The notes: a model not told the origin generated them from the sequence alone. A stretch of 64,000 bases of DNA from Chitinophaga sp. (GCF_019236475.1 NZ_JAFAIX010000003.1:186001-250000), one strand, 5' to 3'. Positions 54,271 to 64,000 are shown, counted from the first letter of the stretch. Made by a program: numbers and translations.

Positions 54271-55860
54271 TTAAAATCGCTCCCGATATGAAATAGCTTT
54301 GATCTTTCCGAATCCTGTAAAGCGCTCTGTCTTAGTTAAGGTAGCATGGCTGTTCACAAAATCTGCCGGATAGTAACCCGTCAGTGTGCCGTTACCATTT
54401 GCCGCACTATAAGTACCTACCATCAGGTAATTACCCCTGTTTGTAGGCGATACATCCATGTATTTAGATGCCCAGAATACATGTTGTTCTAACAGCGTTA
54501 CTTCCTCCTGTCCTGCATCCAGTACCATATAAGTTTGATCCGGGTAATCCTTACTGGTAGCGTAGACCCGACTACCAACTGCATAGAACAGCGTACCACT
54601 GTTTTTATCAATTGCAAAATGAGTGGCCTTGTCAATATCTGTTCCGGTAAGTTTGACAAATTTATCCTGCACATTGGTAGTACTGATATCGAAGACGGCC
54701 AGCCATCTGGAATTATCCGCTGCTTTCAGTACCGCATATGTCAGGGTGTTAAATGGTGTTGAACGCATCCATACCAAATCCATGTTTACATTATTGTAAT
54801 TGAAATAAGGCATATAAACCGGATCTGTAGCTGGCGCCACACACTGGCCTGCATTGGGCGAATAACGGAGAAATCTGCGTTTCTCTGTATCAAAAAGCAC
54901 CAATGCTCCATTGACAGTCATCTTGAATTGTCGACCTATAAAAGGCGCTGCTTTGAATCGCTTGCTCTCCCCACTAACAATATTCACCGGATTACCATAG
55001 TACATGTAGTTTAAACGTTCATAAACGTTGCCCTGTCCATCATATAGATAAATGTAGGATGGGTGAATGCCGGAGCCTCCAGATCCTACAAAATCAGGAT
55101 GGAAGGAAGCAGAGTCCTTGGTAACAAATTCATGTGCGGTATTCCATTGCCATTTCGTGGTCATGTCGTCATTACGAAGCTTCCAGGCACCTTGATCTGT
55201 ACAGATGTAAATCCATTCTTTATCGGCCGCAGTGGTAGTACCGTGTCCTGGCGGCGGAACGGTATTACCATTGGTAGAAGAATACATGTAGGCTACATCT
55301 TTCGGACCTGTCAATTTTTTCGGCAGATCAGGAGAGGCCGCAAGGATATCTTTCGTCACCGCTGGGGGGTTGTTGGTCAGGAAATTGACCATATCCAGTC
55401 TGGCAGCGCCATTCACATCACTGAATACCAGCCACCCTTCATAAGTACCGGATACTACGTTCAATCCTCCTTGACTGAAAGTATAAATATTCCCACTCAC
55501 CTTATCCTTCATACGGAATATCAGTTTATAGGTACCTACTGCCAAGTTAATCCTTGTATTAAGAACCCTGGTAGTATCCAAACGGAAAACGGTGGACGAT
55601 GGCGTAGCAGCATACCATTCGCAGGTATACCGGTACTGCTGCTGCAATACAGTAGTATCCTGCGTAGCGCTGAAATAAGGCGTTACGTGCAAGGTATCAT
55701 ACTGATAAACATCTTTAACTCCTTGTAGACTGTCTACCTTAATCTGGTTGACATCTTTATAATCATAATTGCCCAAATCCCGATAGCAGCCGGCAAACAT
55801 AGCTCCAGCCAATAATCCAAGGGCAGTGGTTTTTATATTTATATTCCTGGTTGATAACAT
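54271..55860 (-). CDS. PKD-like family lipoprotein
   Basis: The 529-residue protein has a lipobox (MFAGC) and the start CYRDLGNYDYKDVNQI of PKD-like family proteins that accompany SusCD and DUF4843 genes. Two PKD-like beta sandwiches seem to be followed by a beta-propeller-like half with repeated YxxS/T and W motifs. It is probably exposed on the cell surface and binds the imported ligand. It is the last gene of the operon. Confidence 0.88.
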   Translation of the reverse strand: MLSTRNINIKTTALGLLAGAMFAGCYRDLGNYDYKDVNQIKVDSLQGVKDVYQYDTLHVTPYFSATQDTTVLQQQYRYTCEWYAATPSSTVFRLDTTRVLNTRINLAVGTYKLIFRMKDKVSGNIYTFSQGGLNVVSGTYEGWLVFSDVNGAARLDMVNFLTNNPPAVTKDILAASPDLPKKLTGPKDVAYMYSSTNGNTVPPPGHGTTTAADKEWIYICTDQGAWKLRNDDMTTKWQWNTAHEFVTKDSASFHPDFVGSGGSGIHPSYIYLYDGQGNVYERLNYMYYGNPVNIVSGESKRFKAAPFIGRQFKMTVNGALVLFDTEKRRFLRYSPNAGQCVAPATDPVYMPYFNYNNVNMDLVWMRSTPFNTLTYAVLKAADNSRWLAVFDISTTNVQDKFVKLTGTDIDKATHFAIDKNSGTLFYAVGSRVYATSKDYPDQTYMVLDAGQEEVTLLEQHVFWASKYMDVSPTNRGNYLMVGTYSAANGNGTLTGYYPADFVNSHATLTKTERFTGFGKIKAISYRERF

Positions 55861-55882
55861 GTTTAATAGTTTTGATTATTCA

Positions 55883-56764
55883 CTATGGCAAATCCTCTAT
55901 ACAACTGTTCTTGGAAGAATTACCGGAGGTCATAGGAGACGCGGCGCCGGTAACATCATCATAATCCATCACTGTTTTTCCGGCGGCAGACAATGCGTTG
56001 AATACACAATAAAGTCGCTGTCCCCAGGCAATGATCATATACGGACTGGAAGGTTGCGCCTGCAAGTAATCGCTGGTAACGCCAAAATAATCCTGGATAA
56101 ATTTGTACTTGGTACGGGAGAATTTACCGAGATAAGAATCTCCTAATCCCGTCCACCACATTGGTTTAGGCACATTATCGTATATACCAAAAGTGCGTAC
56201 CAGGATGTCTTTTTTATTTCTACTTACCATTCTGCTGCCATAATCGACAGACAAATTATCTCCCGCCGATTCCAACTTCACTGTTAGATACAATGGCTTG
56301 CTAGCCATCACCGGCAGTCTTTTAATTTTTACAGGCACGAATGCCACTGAACGACCCGCTTTTAACACACAATCTTCTTCCTTCATGGTCACCGCATCCA
56401 TAGGAATAGTGGAGGTTTGCTGGTCAATCACCAATTTGAATTTTCTATCGCGATTGGCAACATTCCCTTGCAACAATACGCGCACAGACAACACCACTTC
56501 CTTAGTTGCTTCCGGCGCACCCCCAATCACATTTACAATGGTGTCTAATCTACGAGTGGTATCGGCGTTATATAATGTCCAGTGGGTATCATAGGTACCA
56601 TCTGCTAACGGATAATATACCGCCACACTATCGCGACTAGATTGACTGAAATAAACTGCATCTTGGGCGGTAAACCGCGCCAACTGCTCTTTACGGCAAC
56701 CTGCTACAACGAAGAGCAGGAATAATATAGCTACAGCGCTTAATTTTCTGTACATCATCTTCAT
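55883..56764 (-). CDS. DUF4843 lipoprotein
   Basis: The 293-residue protein has a lipobox (FVVAGC) and the DUF4843 pattern: DAVYFSQSSRDSVAVYYPL near the start, EVVLSVRVLLQGNVANRDRK in the middle and WWTGLGDSYLGKFSRTKYKF near the end. It is an outer-membrane-associated partner of SusCD with an unknown role. ATG 56764 lies 7 bases after the SusD stop. Confidence 0.88.
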   Translation of the reverse strand: MKMMYRKLSAVAILFLLFVVAGCRKEQLARFTAQDAVYFSQSSRDSVAVYYPLADGTYDTHWTLYNADTTRRLDTIVNVIGGAPEATKEVVLSVRVLLQGNVANRDRKFKLVIDQQTSTIPMDAVTMKEEDCVLKAGRSVAFVPVKIKRLPVMASKPLYLTVKLESAGDNLSVDYGSRMVSRNKKDILVRTFGIYDNVPKPMWWTGLGDSYLGKFSRTKYKFIQDYFGVTSDYLQAQPSSPYMIIAWGQRLYCVFNALSAAGKTVMDYDDVTGAASPMTSGNSSKNSCIEDLP

Positions 56765-56771
56765 TGTAATT

Positions 56772-58127
56772 TTAGTGAACATTGGTTTCTGCATCAGGTA
56801 CCGGTACCTGGTAGGTTTTTGTTGTCATAGGTACCGTCTGCCCATCCACATTACCGGAAGGAATAGCGGCGGTAAAATTGCGCTTGTAATAGAAAAACAG
56901 TTGTCCTTCTCCCCAGAATTCTTTTCTGTATTCTTTTGCAATAGCGTCAGACAATAAGCCTACTGTATTCATGGTTGTATTTCTTGCGCCACGTACCACA
57001 TTCAGGTATTTCCAGCCATCCGCCGGATCAGCGGCTGTTTCAGCAGCAATCAGGAAGCACTCGGAGGCTCTGAGAATAGGTACCCGCTGCACCACCTGGA
57101 ACTTATAAAAGCATTTAAAAGTGATCGTAGACCCCGCAGGAACATTCCATACAGCAGTGGACATACGGGGATCATCTGTCTTTCCCTCATAAGTAGCACT
57201 CAACACATTCGGACTCGGATACAACATTTTGGGAACTGTTTGGATGGCTGGTGAAAACCAAGCATTAAAGGCATCCACCAACTTGGTGTTCTGCAAGGAG
57301 AACATTACATCCCCCATCAGTGCTGGATCTTGGGCTACATTGGTATATTTTGTAAACGTATACCGGATATCCTTGGCACTCATTACTTCCATCGCTTTAG
57401 AAAATGCGTTTTGCTTGTCGCCACGATAGAGGTACATCCTGGCCAACAATGCTGCTGCACCTGAATGGGTCATACGCCCGTAATCCTGCACATACGAAGA
57501 ATCCAGCAATTGGTACGCTTGTACCCCATCACGCAACAGGGAATCCATGATTTGTTTGGCTGGCAAATAAGGACCAGGATCGGCGGAAGTGCGGGTGTAG
57601 TAAGGAATAGACGGCGCAGTAGAATCAACCAAGTAAACCGGACCATAAAAACGCAGCAGGTCAAAATAACAGAAGGTGCGCAGTGCCAGCGCTTCTCCTT
57701 TCACCTTTTTGAAAGTCGTTTCATCAAAAATGTTCCGCTTTGCATCGATATTTTGCAAAATGGTATTCAGGTTGGCGATCTGCGTGTATAAGCCACTCCA
57801 GATAAATCCAAACATACCTTTTGAAATGGTGCTACCGTAATTATAACTAGCTACATCCACGTAATTATATATGGAACCACTATTGTCTGCCTGCTGATAA
57901 CGCTGCCCAAGCAGCTCTGCTGCCACCATATTGATAGTACCGCCGTAAGCAGGCTTAGCTGCCAATTGCAGGTATACGCCGTTCAGATGCTGTTTGAAAC
58001 CTTCTGGTGTCTGGTAAGCCTCATCCATCCCTACGGAGGTTTCTGGCTTCACATCCAGGTATTTGTTACAGGAAACAGCAGTAAGCAAGACCGCTGCCGC
58101 CAAAAAGTTATTTAGATATCTTTTCAT
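56772..58127 (-). CDS. SusD/RagB-family nutrient-binding lipoprotein
   Basis: The 451-residue protein has a lipobox (TAVSC), the N-terminal motif KYLDVKPETSVGMDEAYQ and the TPR-like helices of SusD (ALALRTFCYFDLLRFYGPVY). It caps the SusC barrel as a lid. The ligand is unknown; the DUF4843 and PKD-like partners are not the usual glycan-binding SusE/F proteins. Confidence 0.93.
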   Translation of the reverse strand: MKRYLNNFLAAAVLLTAVSCNKYLDVKPETSVGMDEAYQTPEGFKQHLNGVYLQLAAKPAYGGTINMVAAELLGQRYQQADNSGSIYNYVDVASYNYGSTISKGMFGFIWSGLYTQIANLNTILQNIDAKRNIFDETTFKKVKGEALALRTFCYFDLLRFYGPVYLVDSTAPSIPYYTRTSADPGPYLPAKQIMDSLLRDGVQAYQLLDSSYVQDYGRMTHSGAAALLARMYLYRGDKQNAFSKAMEVMSAKDIRYTFTKYTNVAQDPALMGDVMFSLQNTKLVDAFNAWFSPAIQTVPKMLYPSPNVLSATYEGKTDDPRMSTAVWNVPAGSTITFKCFYKFQVVQRVPILRASECFLIAAETAADPADGWKYLNVVRGARNTTMNTVGLLSDAIAKEYRKEFWGEGQLFFYYKRNFTAAIPSGNVDGQTVPMTTKTYQVPVPDAETNVH

Positions 58128-58138
58128 AAATTCAGTAG

Positions 58139-61100
58139 TTAAAATGTTGCACTCAGGGTAAAGGATACTGACCTTGCATAAGGATAATCAATACCACGTT
58201 CACGGGTAATCGTAGACAAACGGAAGATATCATTCATATATCCTGTCAGTCGTAAACTATTCATACCAGCGCGTTTCAGCCATGGCGCTCCCATAAAATC
58301 ATATCCGATGGAGAAAGACTCTCCACTCAATGCATTTTCTTTCTGTATAAACCTGCCAGAAATAGGCGTAGTACCAGTAATAGCAATACCCTTATACTGT
58401 GCCTGATCTCCCGGCTGACGCCAGCGGCCTTCCAATGCTCTCGCATCTAGGTTCTCTGTCATCGCCTGCCATATGCTTGCATTCTCTACTTTGTTGTAAA
58501 CGGCAGTATTCAACTGCCAAGAGTTCAACAGGTAACGCATGTTGATACCCAGTGAAAAACCTTTCAACTGGAAACTAGTACCAATCACTCCTTGCATTGA
58601 TGGCTGAGAATTACCTACTCTAACGGCATCGGCTGCACGATAATCATACGTGCGCTCCCCATTTTTGGTAAGAAACACTTCTCTACCAGTGGCGGGATCT
58701 ATACCCAAAGAACGTACGGCCCAAAAGTCATCCGGACTTGCGCCATCATAGTAGCGCTGTAAGGCAAGATTACCACCCGTAGTAGTATGAATCAAACTAT
58801 CATTCGTACCAGCGCCTTCGCTAGCGGAATTGTACTGCGACAGCTTATTCCCAAGGCCGCCAAACACGGATTTGAAATGAGAGCCACTTGCATTTACTCG
58901 CCAGTACATACGCTGATCCGGTTTACTGAGTACCGTTGCATTAACAGTGAAGTCCATACCACGGGTATGGGAATTACCCATATTCAGTACCTGGTAGCTC
59001 ATTCCTACAGATGGTGCGGCATTCAGGGACACTACCAGTGGGTCAGTGAATTTATCATACACATTCAAGGTCAGATTCAATCTGCTGTTTAATAACCTCG
59101 CATCAAAACCGACTGTTTTATTCAACGTTTTCTGCCATGCCAGGTTGGAATTACCCCAAGTAGATACCATCAAACCTGCGCCGTAGTCATTTAATGCTCC
59201 TCCGATAAAGGAAAGGGTGCTAAAGGAATTATAAGACCCGAAATTTTGATTACCCGGATTACCTACGCTGGCACGGATTTGCAGGTAGTTGATATAAGAT
59301 GACTTTTTGAAGAATGCTTCATTATGTACATTCCACGCAGCACCAAAGGTCCAGGTGCTCGTAAATCTCCTATTAATACCGAATACGGAAGATCCATCAT
59401 TGCGATAGGTGAAGTCTACCATATATCTCCTGTCATAACCATAGTGGGCGTTGGCAAAGAAGCTGGTACTTCTTTTTACTGCTTTGCCATAAGAAGGATA
59501 CCCTCCCTGCGGATAGCCTGTTCCAAATGCGGGCGTCAGAAAGGAAGAAGCCGGAAACCCTACGGCTGTATAGCTATCAGTGGTACTGGTATTACTATTC
59601 ACGGTAAAACCAGGAACAAAATTCAGTTCGTGTTTATCATGGAATACAGCACCATAACTACCTTGCAGATATCCTTCATAACTAAAGGTCCTGGTACGTC
59701 CATGTACATACTTTCCTTTCTGGGTAATATCAACGTTATCAAACTCTGTGTTCATAGGTGAACGCAGGTATTCTGATTCGTCATTATTTTGTGTAAGACC
59801 TACTCGCGCATCAAAGCGAATGTTCTTATTCAACTGGTAAAAGGCTGAGAAGCGGTCTGTAATCTGCATACTTCGACTTTCATCCCTATTCGGCAGTTGC
59901 GCCTGATAGAGCGGATTAGGAACACGCTGCCAGTTCTTGTATAAATTATCTTTAGTGGAATCCAGGTATCTCCCGTCCGATTCCTGGTAAAATGGAATGC
60001 CTTTTACATATTGTGTGAAGCTGCCATAGGGAGACTCCGTTCCCTTAATACTGGTCAGCAACATCTTATTAGTGAAGGAGAGTTTACCTGTTTTATATAC
60101 TACATCAATACTTCCGTTACCTGTTTGTCGGCCGGAGCCTTTCATGACACCATCCACATTCCCATATTTCAACCCCAGTCCATAACGGAATTTAGCATCT
60201 CCCCCTTCCGCATAAACAGAATAGTTCTGGCTCCAGGCGGCTTTCTTCAAGGGTTTGCCCATCCAGTATGTGTTGACGCCACGTTGTACATCCGTCAGGC
60301 GTTTGTTGTAAATTTCATCCAGGGAGGCTTGAATGTTCGGGTCTGTATTAGTATACATCCCTGCCAAACGCTGATATTCCAGTAACTGCCCTGCATTCAT
60401 CATATTATAATCCCGCAGGTCAGGCATCTGGATGGAATTATCACTGGTCACCTGTAAGTTCATGGCGCCAGGATTAGGGAGTTTTGTTTCTACTACGATC
60501 ACGCCATTGGCTCCTTTGGAACCATAGATGGCAGTAGAGGCGGCATCTTTCAAAATCGTAATACTGGCTACGCGGTTAATGTCCAGTCCTACGATGGTTT
60601 GCAGATCTGATTCAAATCCATCCAGGATAAAGAGGGGCTGGTTAGGATCATTTTTCAACGCGTCTGTCTGACCAATCATACTGGTTTTACCCTGTATCGC
60701 CAAGTTAGGCATGGCATTGGGATTGGAGCCTGCCAGGTTATTCTCTAGCACGAGCATAGAGGGATCGAGCGTTCGCAAGCTCTGAATAATGTTCTGATTC
60801 CCTACTGTTTTCAATTGCTGACCGGTATACACGGCATAAGATCCGGTGAAGCTTTCTTTCTTCCTGGTGAAAATACCAGTGGAAACGGTCACTTCATTGA
60901 TTTGCTGGGAAGCGATCTTCAATTTCACCACTAAATTTTGCAGGTCTTTCCTACCTTTCAATGGCATAGTGATAGGCTCATAACCTACCAAACGTATTAC
61001 CAGCACAGCTTCTGCAGGTACGTTGGGCAGGAAAAATTTACCATCTGCATCAGCAGCGGCGCCTTTGGCGGTTTGGTGTACCACCACTACCGCGCCAGGC

Positions 61101-61519
61101 AAAGGCTCTCCTTTTTCGTTCGTGATCCTGCCGGAAATGGTCACCACCTCCTGTTGTAATGCTTCCAGTATGTTTTTGGAACCACCACTTACTTTCTCTT
61201 TCAGGAAAACAGATCTATTGTTTTCATTGATAGTGAAAGTCATATCTGAACCTTTCAGACACAGCTCCATGGCTTCTTTCAAAGAAGCGTTGCGAATATC
61301 GGCTGATACGGGATGCATCCTGTCTACCTGTTCCTGGTTCCAGAAAAATGCAAAACCCGTTTGCTGTCGGAGCTGAGTAATCACCTCCTGTACTGGCGCA
61401 TTCTTGACACGGAGGTTAACCCGTTGTGCAAAGGTTTTAGCGCTAATTTGCAAAGTGGCCGCCAGTAATAACACTGCAGTTATTCTCATTATTAACAGCA
61501 ATTTGGTTGATAATGGCAT
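58139..61519 (-). CDS. SusC/RagA-family TonB-linked receptor with STN signalling domain
   Basis: The 1126-residue protein has a signal peptide, then an STN (secretin/TonB short N-terminal) domain (VNLRVKNAPVQEVITQLRQQ), a CarboxypepD_reg-like domain (ISGRITNEKGEPLPGAVVVV), a plug with the SusC motif SITILKDAASTAIYGSKGA and a barrel ending VSFTLSATF. The STN domain passes the signal to the FecR anti-sigma factor upstream. The SusD gene follows after 11 bases. Confidence 0.95.
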   Translation of the reverse strand: MPLSTKLLLIMRITAVLLLAATLQISAKTFAQRVNLRVKNAPVQEVITQLRQQTGFAFFWNQEQVDRMHPVSADIRNASLKEAMELCLKGSDMTFTINENNRSVFLKEKVSGGSKNILEALQQEVVTISGRITNEKGEPLPGAVVVVHQTAKGAAADADGKFFLPNVPAEAVLVIRLVGYEPITMPLKGRKDLQNLVVKLKIASQQINEVTVSTGIFTRKKESFTGSYAVYTGQQLKTVGNQNIIQSLRTLDPSMLVLENNLAGSNPNAMPNLAIQGKTSMIGQTDALKNDPNQPLFILDGFESDLQTIVGLDINRVASITILKDAASTAIYGSKGANGVIVVETKLPNPGAMNLQVTSDNSIQMPDLRDYNMMNAGQLLEYQRLAGMYTNTDPNIQASLDEIYNKRLTDVQRGVNTYWMGKPLKKAAWSQNYSVYAEGGDAKFRYGLGLKYGNVDGVMKGSGRQTGNGSIDVVYKTGKLSFTNKMLLTSIKGTESPYGSFTQYVKGIPFYQESDGRYLDSTKDNLYKNWQRVPNPLYQAQLPNRDESRSMQITDRFSAFYQLNKNIRFDARVGLTQNNDESEYLRSPMNTEFDNVDITQKGKYVHGRTRTFSYEGYLQGSYGAVFHDKHELNFVPGFTVNSNTSTTDSYTAVGFPASSFLTPAFGTGYPQGGYPSYGKAVKRSTSFFANAHYGYDRRYMVDFTYRNDGSSVFGINRRFTSTWTFGAAWNVHNEAFFKKSSYINYLQIRASVGNPGNQNFGSYNSFSTLSFIGGALNDYGAGLMVSTWGNSNLAWQKTLNKTVGFDARLLNSRLNLTLNVYDKFTDPLVVSLNAAPSVGMSYQVLNMGNSHTRGMDFTVNATVLSKPDQRMYWRVNASGSHFKSVFGGLGNKLSQYNSASEGAGTNDSLIHTTTGGNLALQRYYDGASPDDFWAVRSLGIDPATGREVFLTKNGERTYDYRAADAVRVGNSQPSMQGVIGTSFQLKGFSLGINMRYLLNSWQLNTAVYNKVENASIWQAMTENLDARALEGRWRQPGDQAQYKGIAITGTTPISGRFIQKENALSGESFSIGYDFMGAPWLKRAGMNSLRLTGYMNDIFRLSTITRERGIDYPYARSVSFTLSATF

Positions 61520-61561
61520 AAAATAAATGGTTGGTTTTTGATCTTTCGTTGGTATATAGGC

Positions 61562-61596
61562 AAGGCTTCGCCGAGCCTTATTACTAAGGCTGCCTT
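61562..61596 (-). promoter_or_regulatory. Mutually exclusive hairpins in the SusC leader
   Basis: AAGGCT (61562-61567), AGCCTT (61574-61579) and AAGGCT (61586-61591) lie 6 bases apart. The middle block can pair with either neighbour but not both. It is 43-72 bases before the SusC start. Confidence 0.5.
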
Positions 61597-61675
61597 GATT
61601 TTTAATGGTCGGGGGATTAAAATGAATGAAGCGAATACGAGAAATAGTTCACTGTTGTCTATTACAACGGGTGTA

Positions 61676-62821
61676 TTAATCTCCTGTTACTATTATGGTT
61701 GATCCATCAAGTTTAGCTGTTATTCCATTCTCTTGCAAAAACTCCAGTATGGCAGACAATGGTACATTCTTGTCCATCAGGCCACCCAAACGCGTTTCGG
61801 GCAGTCGACCTTTCAGTTTTATGTCTACATCATACCATCTCGATATTTGTCGTAGTACGGCATAAGCATCCTGACCAGCAAAATATAGCTGCCCATTTCT
61901 CCAAGCGGTATTCATCGTCACATCTGCATTAGTGACAGTCAGTTTACCCGACTGTAATCTGGCCATGGTACCAGGTTGTAGCAAGACAGCCTCTCCTCCT
62001 ACCAATACTTTTACTGCCCCATTGACGAGGGTGGTCTGCTGTTGCTCATCTGCATAATCCATGATATTAAAGGCCGTACCCAGTACCTGCACCACGGAAC
62101 GTGTTGTCTGTACAATGAATGGCTTGGAGGCATCTGGTTTAATATCGAAATACGCTTCCCCTGTTACATGTACGGTTCTATCCTTCGTAAAGGAAGTGGG
62201 GAAACGGATGGAGGATGCGGCATTGAGCCATACCCTGGAACCATCGGGCAATACTAGCACAAATTGCCCTCCCCTTGGGGTTGTCAGTTCATTATAGGTA
62301 ATTTCTCCGTTCGGAGTATTATTCGCGTAGGCTAGCTCACCATTGCGTTGCTGAATAGTGGCATTACCTTGTTGTAATATTTGATGACCGGCACTGTCCA
62401 ATTCCACTTGTTTACCACCGGCGAGTGTCAATATAGCTTTGTTGGCGGCTGGCTTGCGATGAGCCATATCAGCCAGTTGATGCGTTTGCTGTTTTTGTTT
62501 TAGGTAGACGAAAGTCGCTCCAACCGTCAACGCCAACATCGCAGCAGCGGCTGCATTTCGCCAGATCCGCATCTTCCTAACATTCCCTACTGGCACTTCT
62601 ACTTCCTTTGCCTGCTGCATAACACGATCGAATATATGCTGCTCCCTTTCAGGCGTCAACAATCCTGTATGCGCCGGATTATCCATCCACTCATAGATCA
62701 GTGCTTGCATGCCTTGGTCACCCTGACGGATATACGCCAGTAATTCGTGCAAATCTGATGTGGTGAGTGTATTGTTCACCAACCCTTCCAGTAATTCTTT
62801 CTTTCGATTCATGCTACTCAT
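61676..62821 (-). CDS. FecR-type anti-sigma factor with DUF4974 domain
   Basis: The 381-residue protein has a cytoplasmic N-terminal domain, one membrane segment (NAAAAAMLALTVGATFVYL, near 89-107), the FecR domain (TTPRGGQFVLVLPDGSRVWL, GEAYFDIKPDASKPFIV) and a C-terminal DUF4974 (STN-like) domain ending in NGITAKLDGSTIIVTGD. It holds the sigma factor until the receptor signals. It is followed by the SusC gene after 156 bases. Confidence 0.94.
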   Translation of the reverse strand: MSSMNRKKELLEGLVNNTLTTSDLHELLAYIRQGDQGMQALIYEWMDNPAHTGLLTPEREQHIFDRVMQQAKEVEVPVGNVRKMRIWRNAAAAAMLALTVGATFVYLKQKQQTHQLADMAHRKPAANKAILTLAGGKQVELDSAGHQILQQGNATIQQRNGELAYANNTPNGEITYNELTTPRGGQFVLVLPDGSRVWLNAASSIRFPTSFTKDRTVHVTGEAYFDIKPDASKPFIVQTTRSVVQVLGTAFNIMDYADEQQQTTLVNGAVKVLVGGEAVLLQPGTMARLQSGKLTVTNADVTMNTAWRNGQLYFAGQDAYAVLRQISRWYDVDIKLKGRLPETRLGGLMDKNVPLSAILEFLQENGITAKLDGSTIIVTGD

Positions 62822-62922
62822 TTACTTCCAGGAAATTCAGCTCGCTGAACCTCCTACCTGCATAAAGACACAATTCTGATCAGGGAATACTAGTCTGCCT
62901 AAAAAAAAATTCAAATTTTTTC

Positions 62923-63519
62923 TCAAGCCAACATTTCGATGGCGCAAATAAGCAATAAAACCTCACTGGCATTGGATTCCAGGTACTGCCTAATATTTTG
63001 CAGCGCCTGCGCCATGTGATTCCTAACAGTATGTTTGCTGATCCCCAGACGGTTGGCAATTTCTTCCTGGGTTAAATTTTCATCCCGACTAAGTTGGTAA
63101 ACTAATTGTTGTTGCGATGGTAAATGCTGTACAGCGGCTTGTAAAAGCGCCCTACCTTCTTTCTGCAATAACTGCTGTTCTGGGGTATCCCGTACTTCTC
63201 CGAGATAATCCGTCAGTTCTTCCATAAAGCGAGGGTCGGAGGATTTCTTTCTTAATTCATTGAATATATGGTTCCTGGCATGGATAAAAATATAACTACG
63301 GATATTGGTTACTTCCGGCAATGCAGTTCTGTTAAGCCATAGTTTTAGGAAAATCTCCTGTACCATGTCCTCCGCTACCACAGCCGATTTGGTAAGCATG
63401 AACGCTACCGAATATATATTGTTGCTATACTCGTGAAAGAATACACGAAAAGCATGCTCATCACCGGCTGCGACTCTCAGCAGCAGGTCCTGCGTATTAT
63501 TTAATGATGTATCCTCCAA
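62923..63519 (-). CDS. ECF-type RNA polymerase sigma factor (FecI-like)
   Basis: The 198-residue protein has sigma region 2 (FFHEYSNNIYSVAFMLT, VVAEDMVQEIFLKLW) and region 4 (LTQEEIANRLGISKHTVRNH). It belongs to the Bacteroidota ECF group paired with FecR. The likely start is TTG 63519, since no ATG precedes region 2 in this frame. The stop lies 101 bases before the FecR gene start. Confidence 0.92.
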   Translation of the reverse strand: MEDTSLNNTQDLLLRVAAGDEHAFRVFFHEYSNNIYSVAFMLTKSAVVAEDMVQEIFLKLWLNRTALPEVTNIRSYIFIHARNHIFNELRKKSSDPRFMEELTDYLGEVRDTPEQQLLQKEGRALLQAAVQHLPSQQQLVYQLSRDENLTQEEIANRLGISKHTVRNHMAQALQNIRQYLESNASEVLLLICAIEMLA

Positions 63520-63590
63520 GTCTTTTAAGTCCTCGATCTGGGCTAAAAATAGAAAAAAAAGGCAGATATTTGAAGGATAACCTCAAGCAC

Positions 63591-64000
63591 ATGAAAAAAG
63601 TTATACTTATTGGCTTTTTTACCCTGTCTGCCTTCTTCGCTACAGCACAGGAAACGCCATTCACCTTACACACCCCTACTGGAGATCTATTTGGTACCCT
63701 CACCATTCCAGAAACCAAGCAACCAGTACCTGTTGTATTACTCATTGCAGGCTCCGGCCCTACAGATAGAGATGGGAATAGTCCTAAACTCCACCTGGAA
63801 ACCAACACCTATAAGCAACTGGCAGACTCCTTATTGAAAAGTAATATTGCCATGCTCCGTTATGATAAAAGAGGAATTGGCGCCAGCCATGCTGCTTTTA
63901 AATCGGAAGCAGATATGACTTTCACAGATTATATCAACGATGCCGTTTTATTTGTAAAAACCTTGAAGGAAGATAAACGCTTCTCAAAAGTATACATCGC
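63591..64000 (+). CDS. Secreted alpha/beta hydrolase (N-terminal part, cut by window edge)
   Basis: The frame is open from ATG 63591 to the end of the window (136 residues), so the gene is truncated by the edge. It has a signal peptide (VILIGFFTLSAFFATAQ), then the family motif LLIAGSGPTDRDGNSP and MLRYDKRGIGAS, both typical of periplasmic alpha/beta hydrolases of the EstA/YtmA-like type. The nucleophile elbow lies past the edge. It is divergent from the sigma factor gene. Confidence 0.85.
   Translation, partial: MKKVILIGFFTLSAFFATAQETPFTLHTPTGDLFGTLTIPETKQPVPVVLLIAGSGPTDRDGNSPKLHLETNTYKQLADSLLKSNIAMLRYDKRGIGASHAAFKSEADMTFTDYINDAVLFVKTLKEDKRFSKVYI

Overview
The window looks like chromosomal DNA from a Bacteroidota bacterium of the Chitinophagaceae, most like Chitinophaga. 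This is inferred from gene content: an ECF sigma/FecR/SusC-STN/SusD locus, an Oar-like TonB receptor, DUF4843, PKD-like, DUF3347 and HYC_CC_PP families, LytS/LytTR pairs, lipoproteins, and promoters of the TTG-N(about 20)-TAnnTTTG type with few Shine-Dalgarno sites. I see no rRNA, tRNA, CRISPR array, prophage or insertion sequence. Both ends cut genes: an ABC permease on the left and a secreted alpha/beta hydrolase on the right.

Layout. 0-8 kb: ABC permease fragment, MidA-type methyltransferase, GIY-YIG protein, AraC regulator, DinB and DUF1330 proteins, a secreted HExxH protein and a LytS/LytTR two-component pair. 8-18 kb: Crp/Fnr regulator, Oar-like receptor with a lipoprotein, DUF493, a YciE-type ferritin-like protein, a DedA gene that appears frameshifted, a second Crp/Fnr regulator, an alpha/beta hydrolase and two poorly known cytosolic proteins. 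18-23 kb: a TonB receptor and a full-length MacB/FtsX-type permease, converging on a composite hairpin element. 23-26 kb: a four-gene operon (pirin, receiver-like protein, ring-cleaving dioxygenase, MhqD-like hydrolase) resembling quinone-detoxification operons, behind a perfect 16-bp palindrome. 26-32 kb: Crp/Fnr regulator, LpxL-type acyltransferase with a fatty acid desaturase, aldo/keto reductase, subtilisin and a small unknown protein. 32-34 kb: HxlR regulator divergent from two NAD(P)-dependent oxidoreductases. 34-45 kb: a leftward metal-efflux island (HYC_CC_PP protein, CusA-type RND pump split over two ORFs, TolC-like protein, two adaptors, two DUF3347 lipoproteins, haem-binding-domain protein, then TauE/SafE permease and DUF2490). 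45-51 kb: MarR/GNAT pair divergent from a secreted acetolactate decarboxylase, HxlR/epimerase pair divergent from an MFS exporter, PhnA, a GNAT-like protein and a thioesterase. 51-54 kb: metE under a cobalamin riboswitch. 54-63.5 kb: sigma factor, FecR, SusC with STN domain, SusD, DUF4843 protein and PKD-like lipoprotein, a classic surface-signalling uptake locus.

The most unusual features are the split RND permease; two copies of a composite double-hairpin element whose long stems differ in sequence yet stay fully paired; a family of REP-like GC-rich hairpins; a recurring intergenic motif around GGGAGACACG; palindromic candidate operators beside MarR and HxlR genes and before the pirin operon; and in-register repeats before the thioesterase gene. 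All statements rest on reading the sequence; no database search was run.
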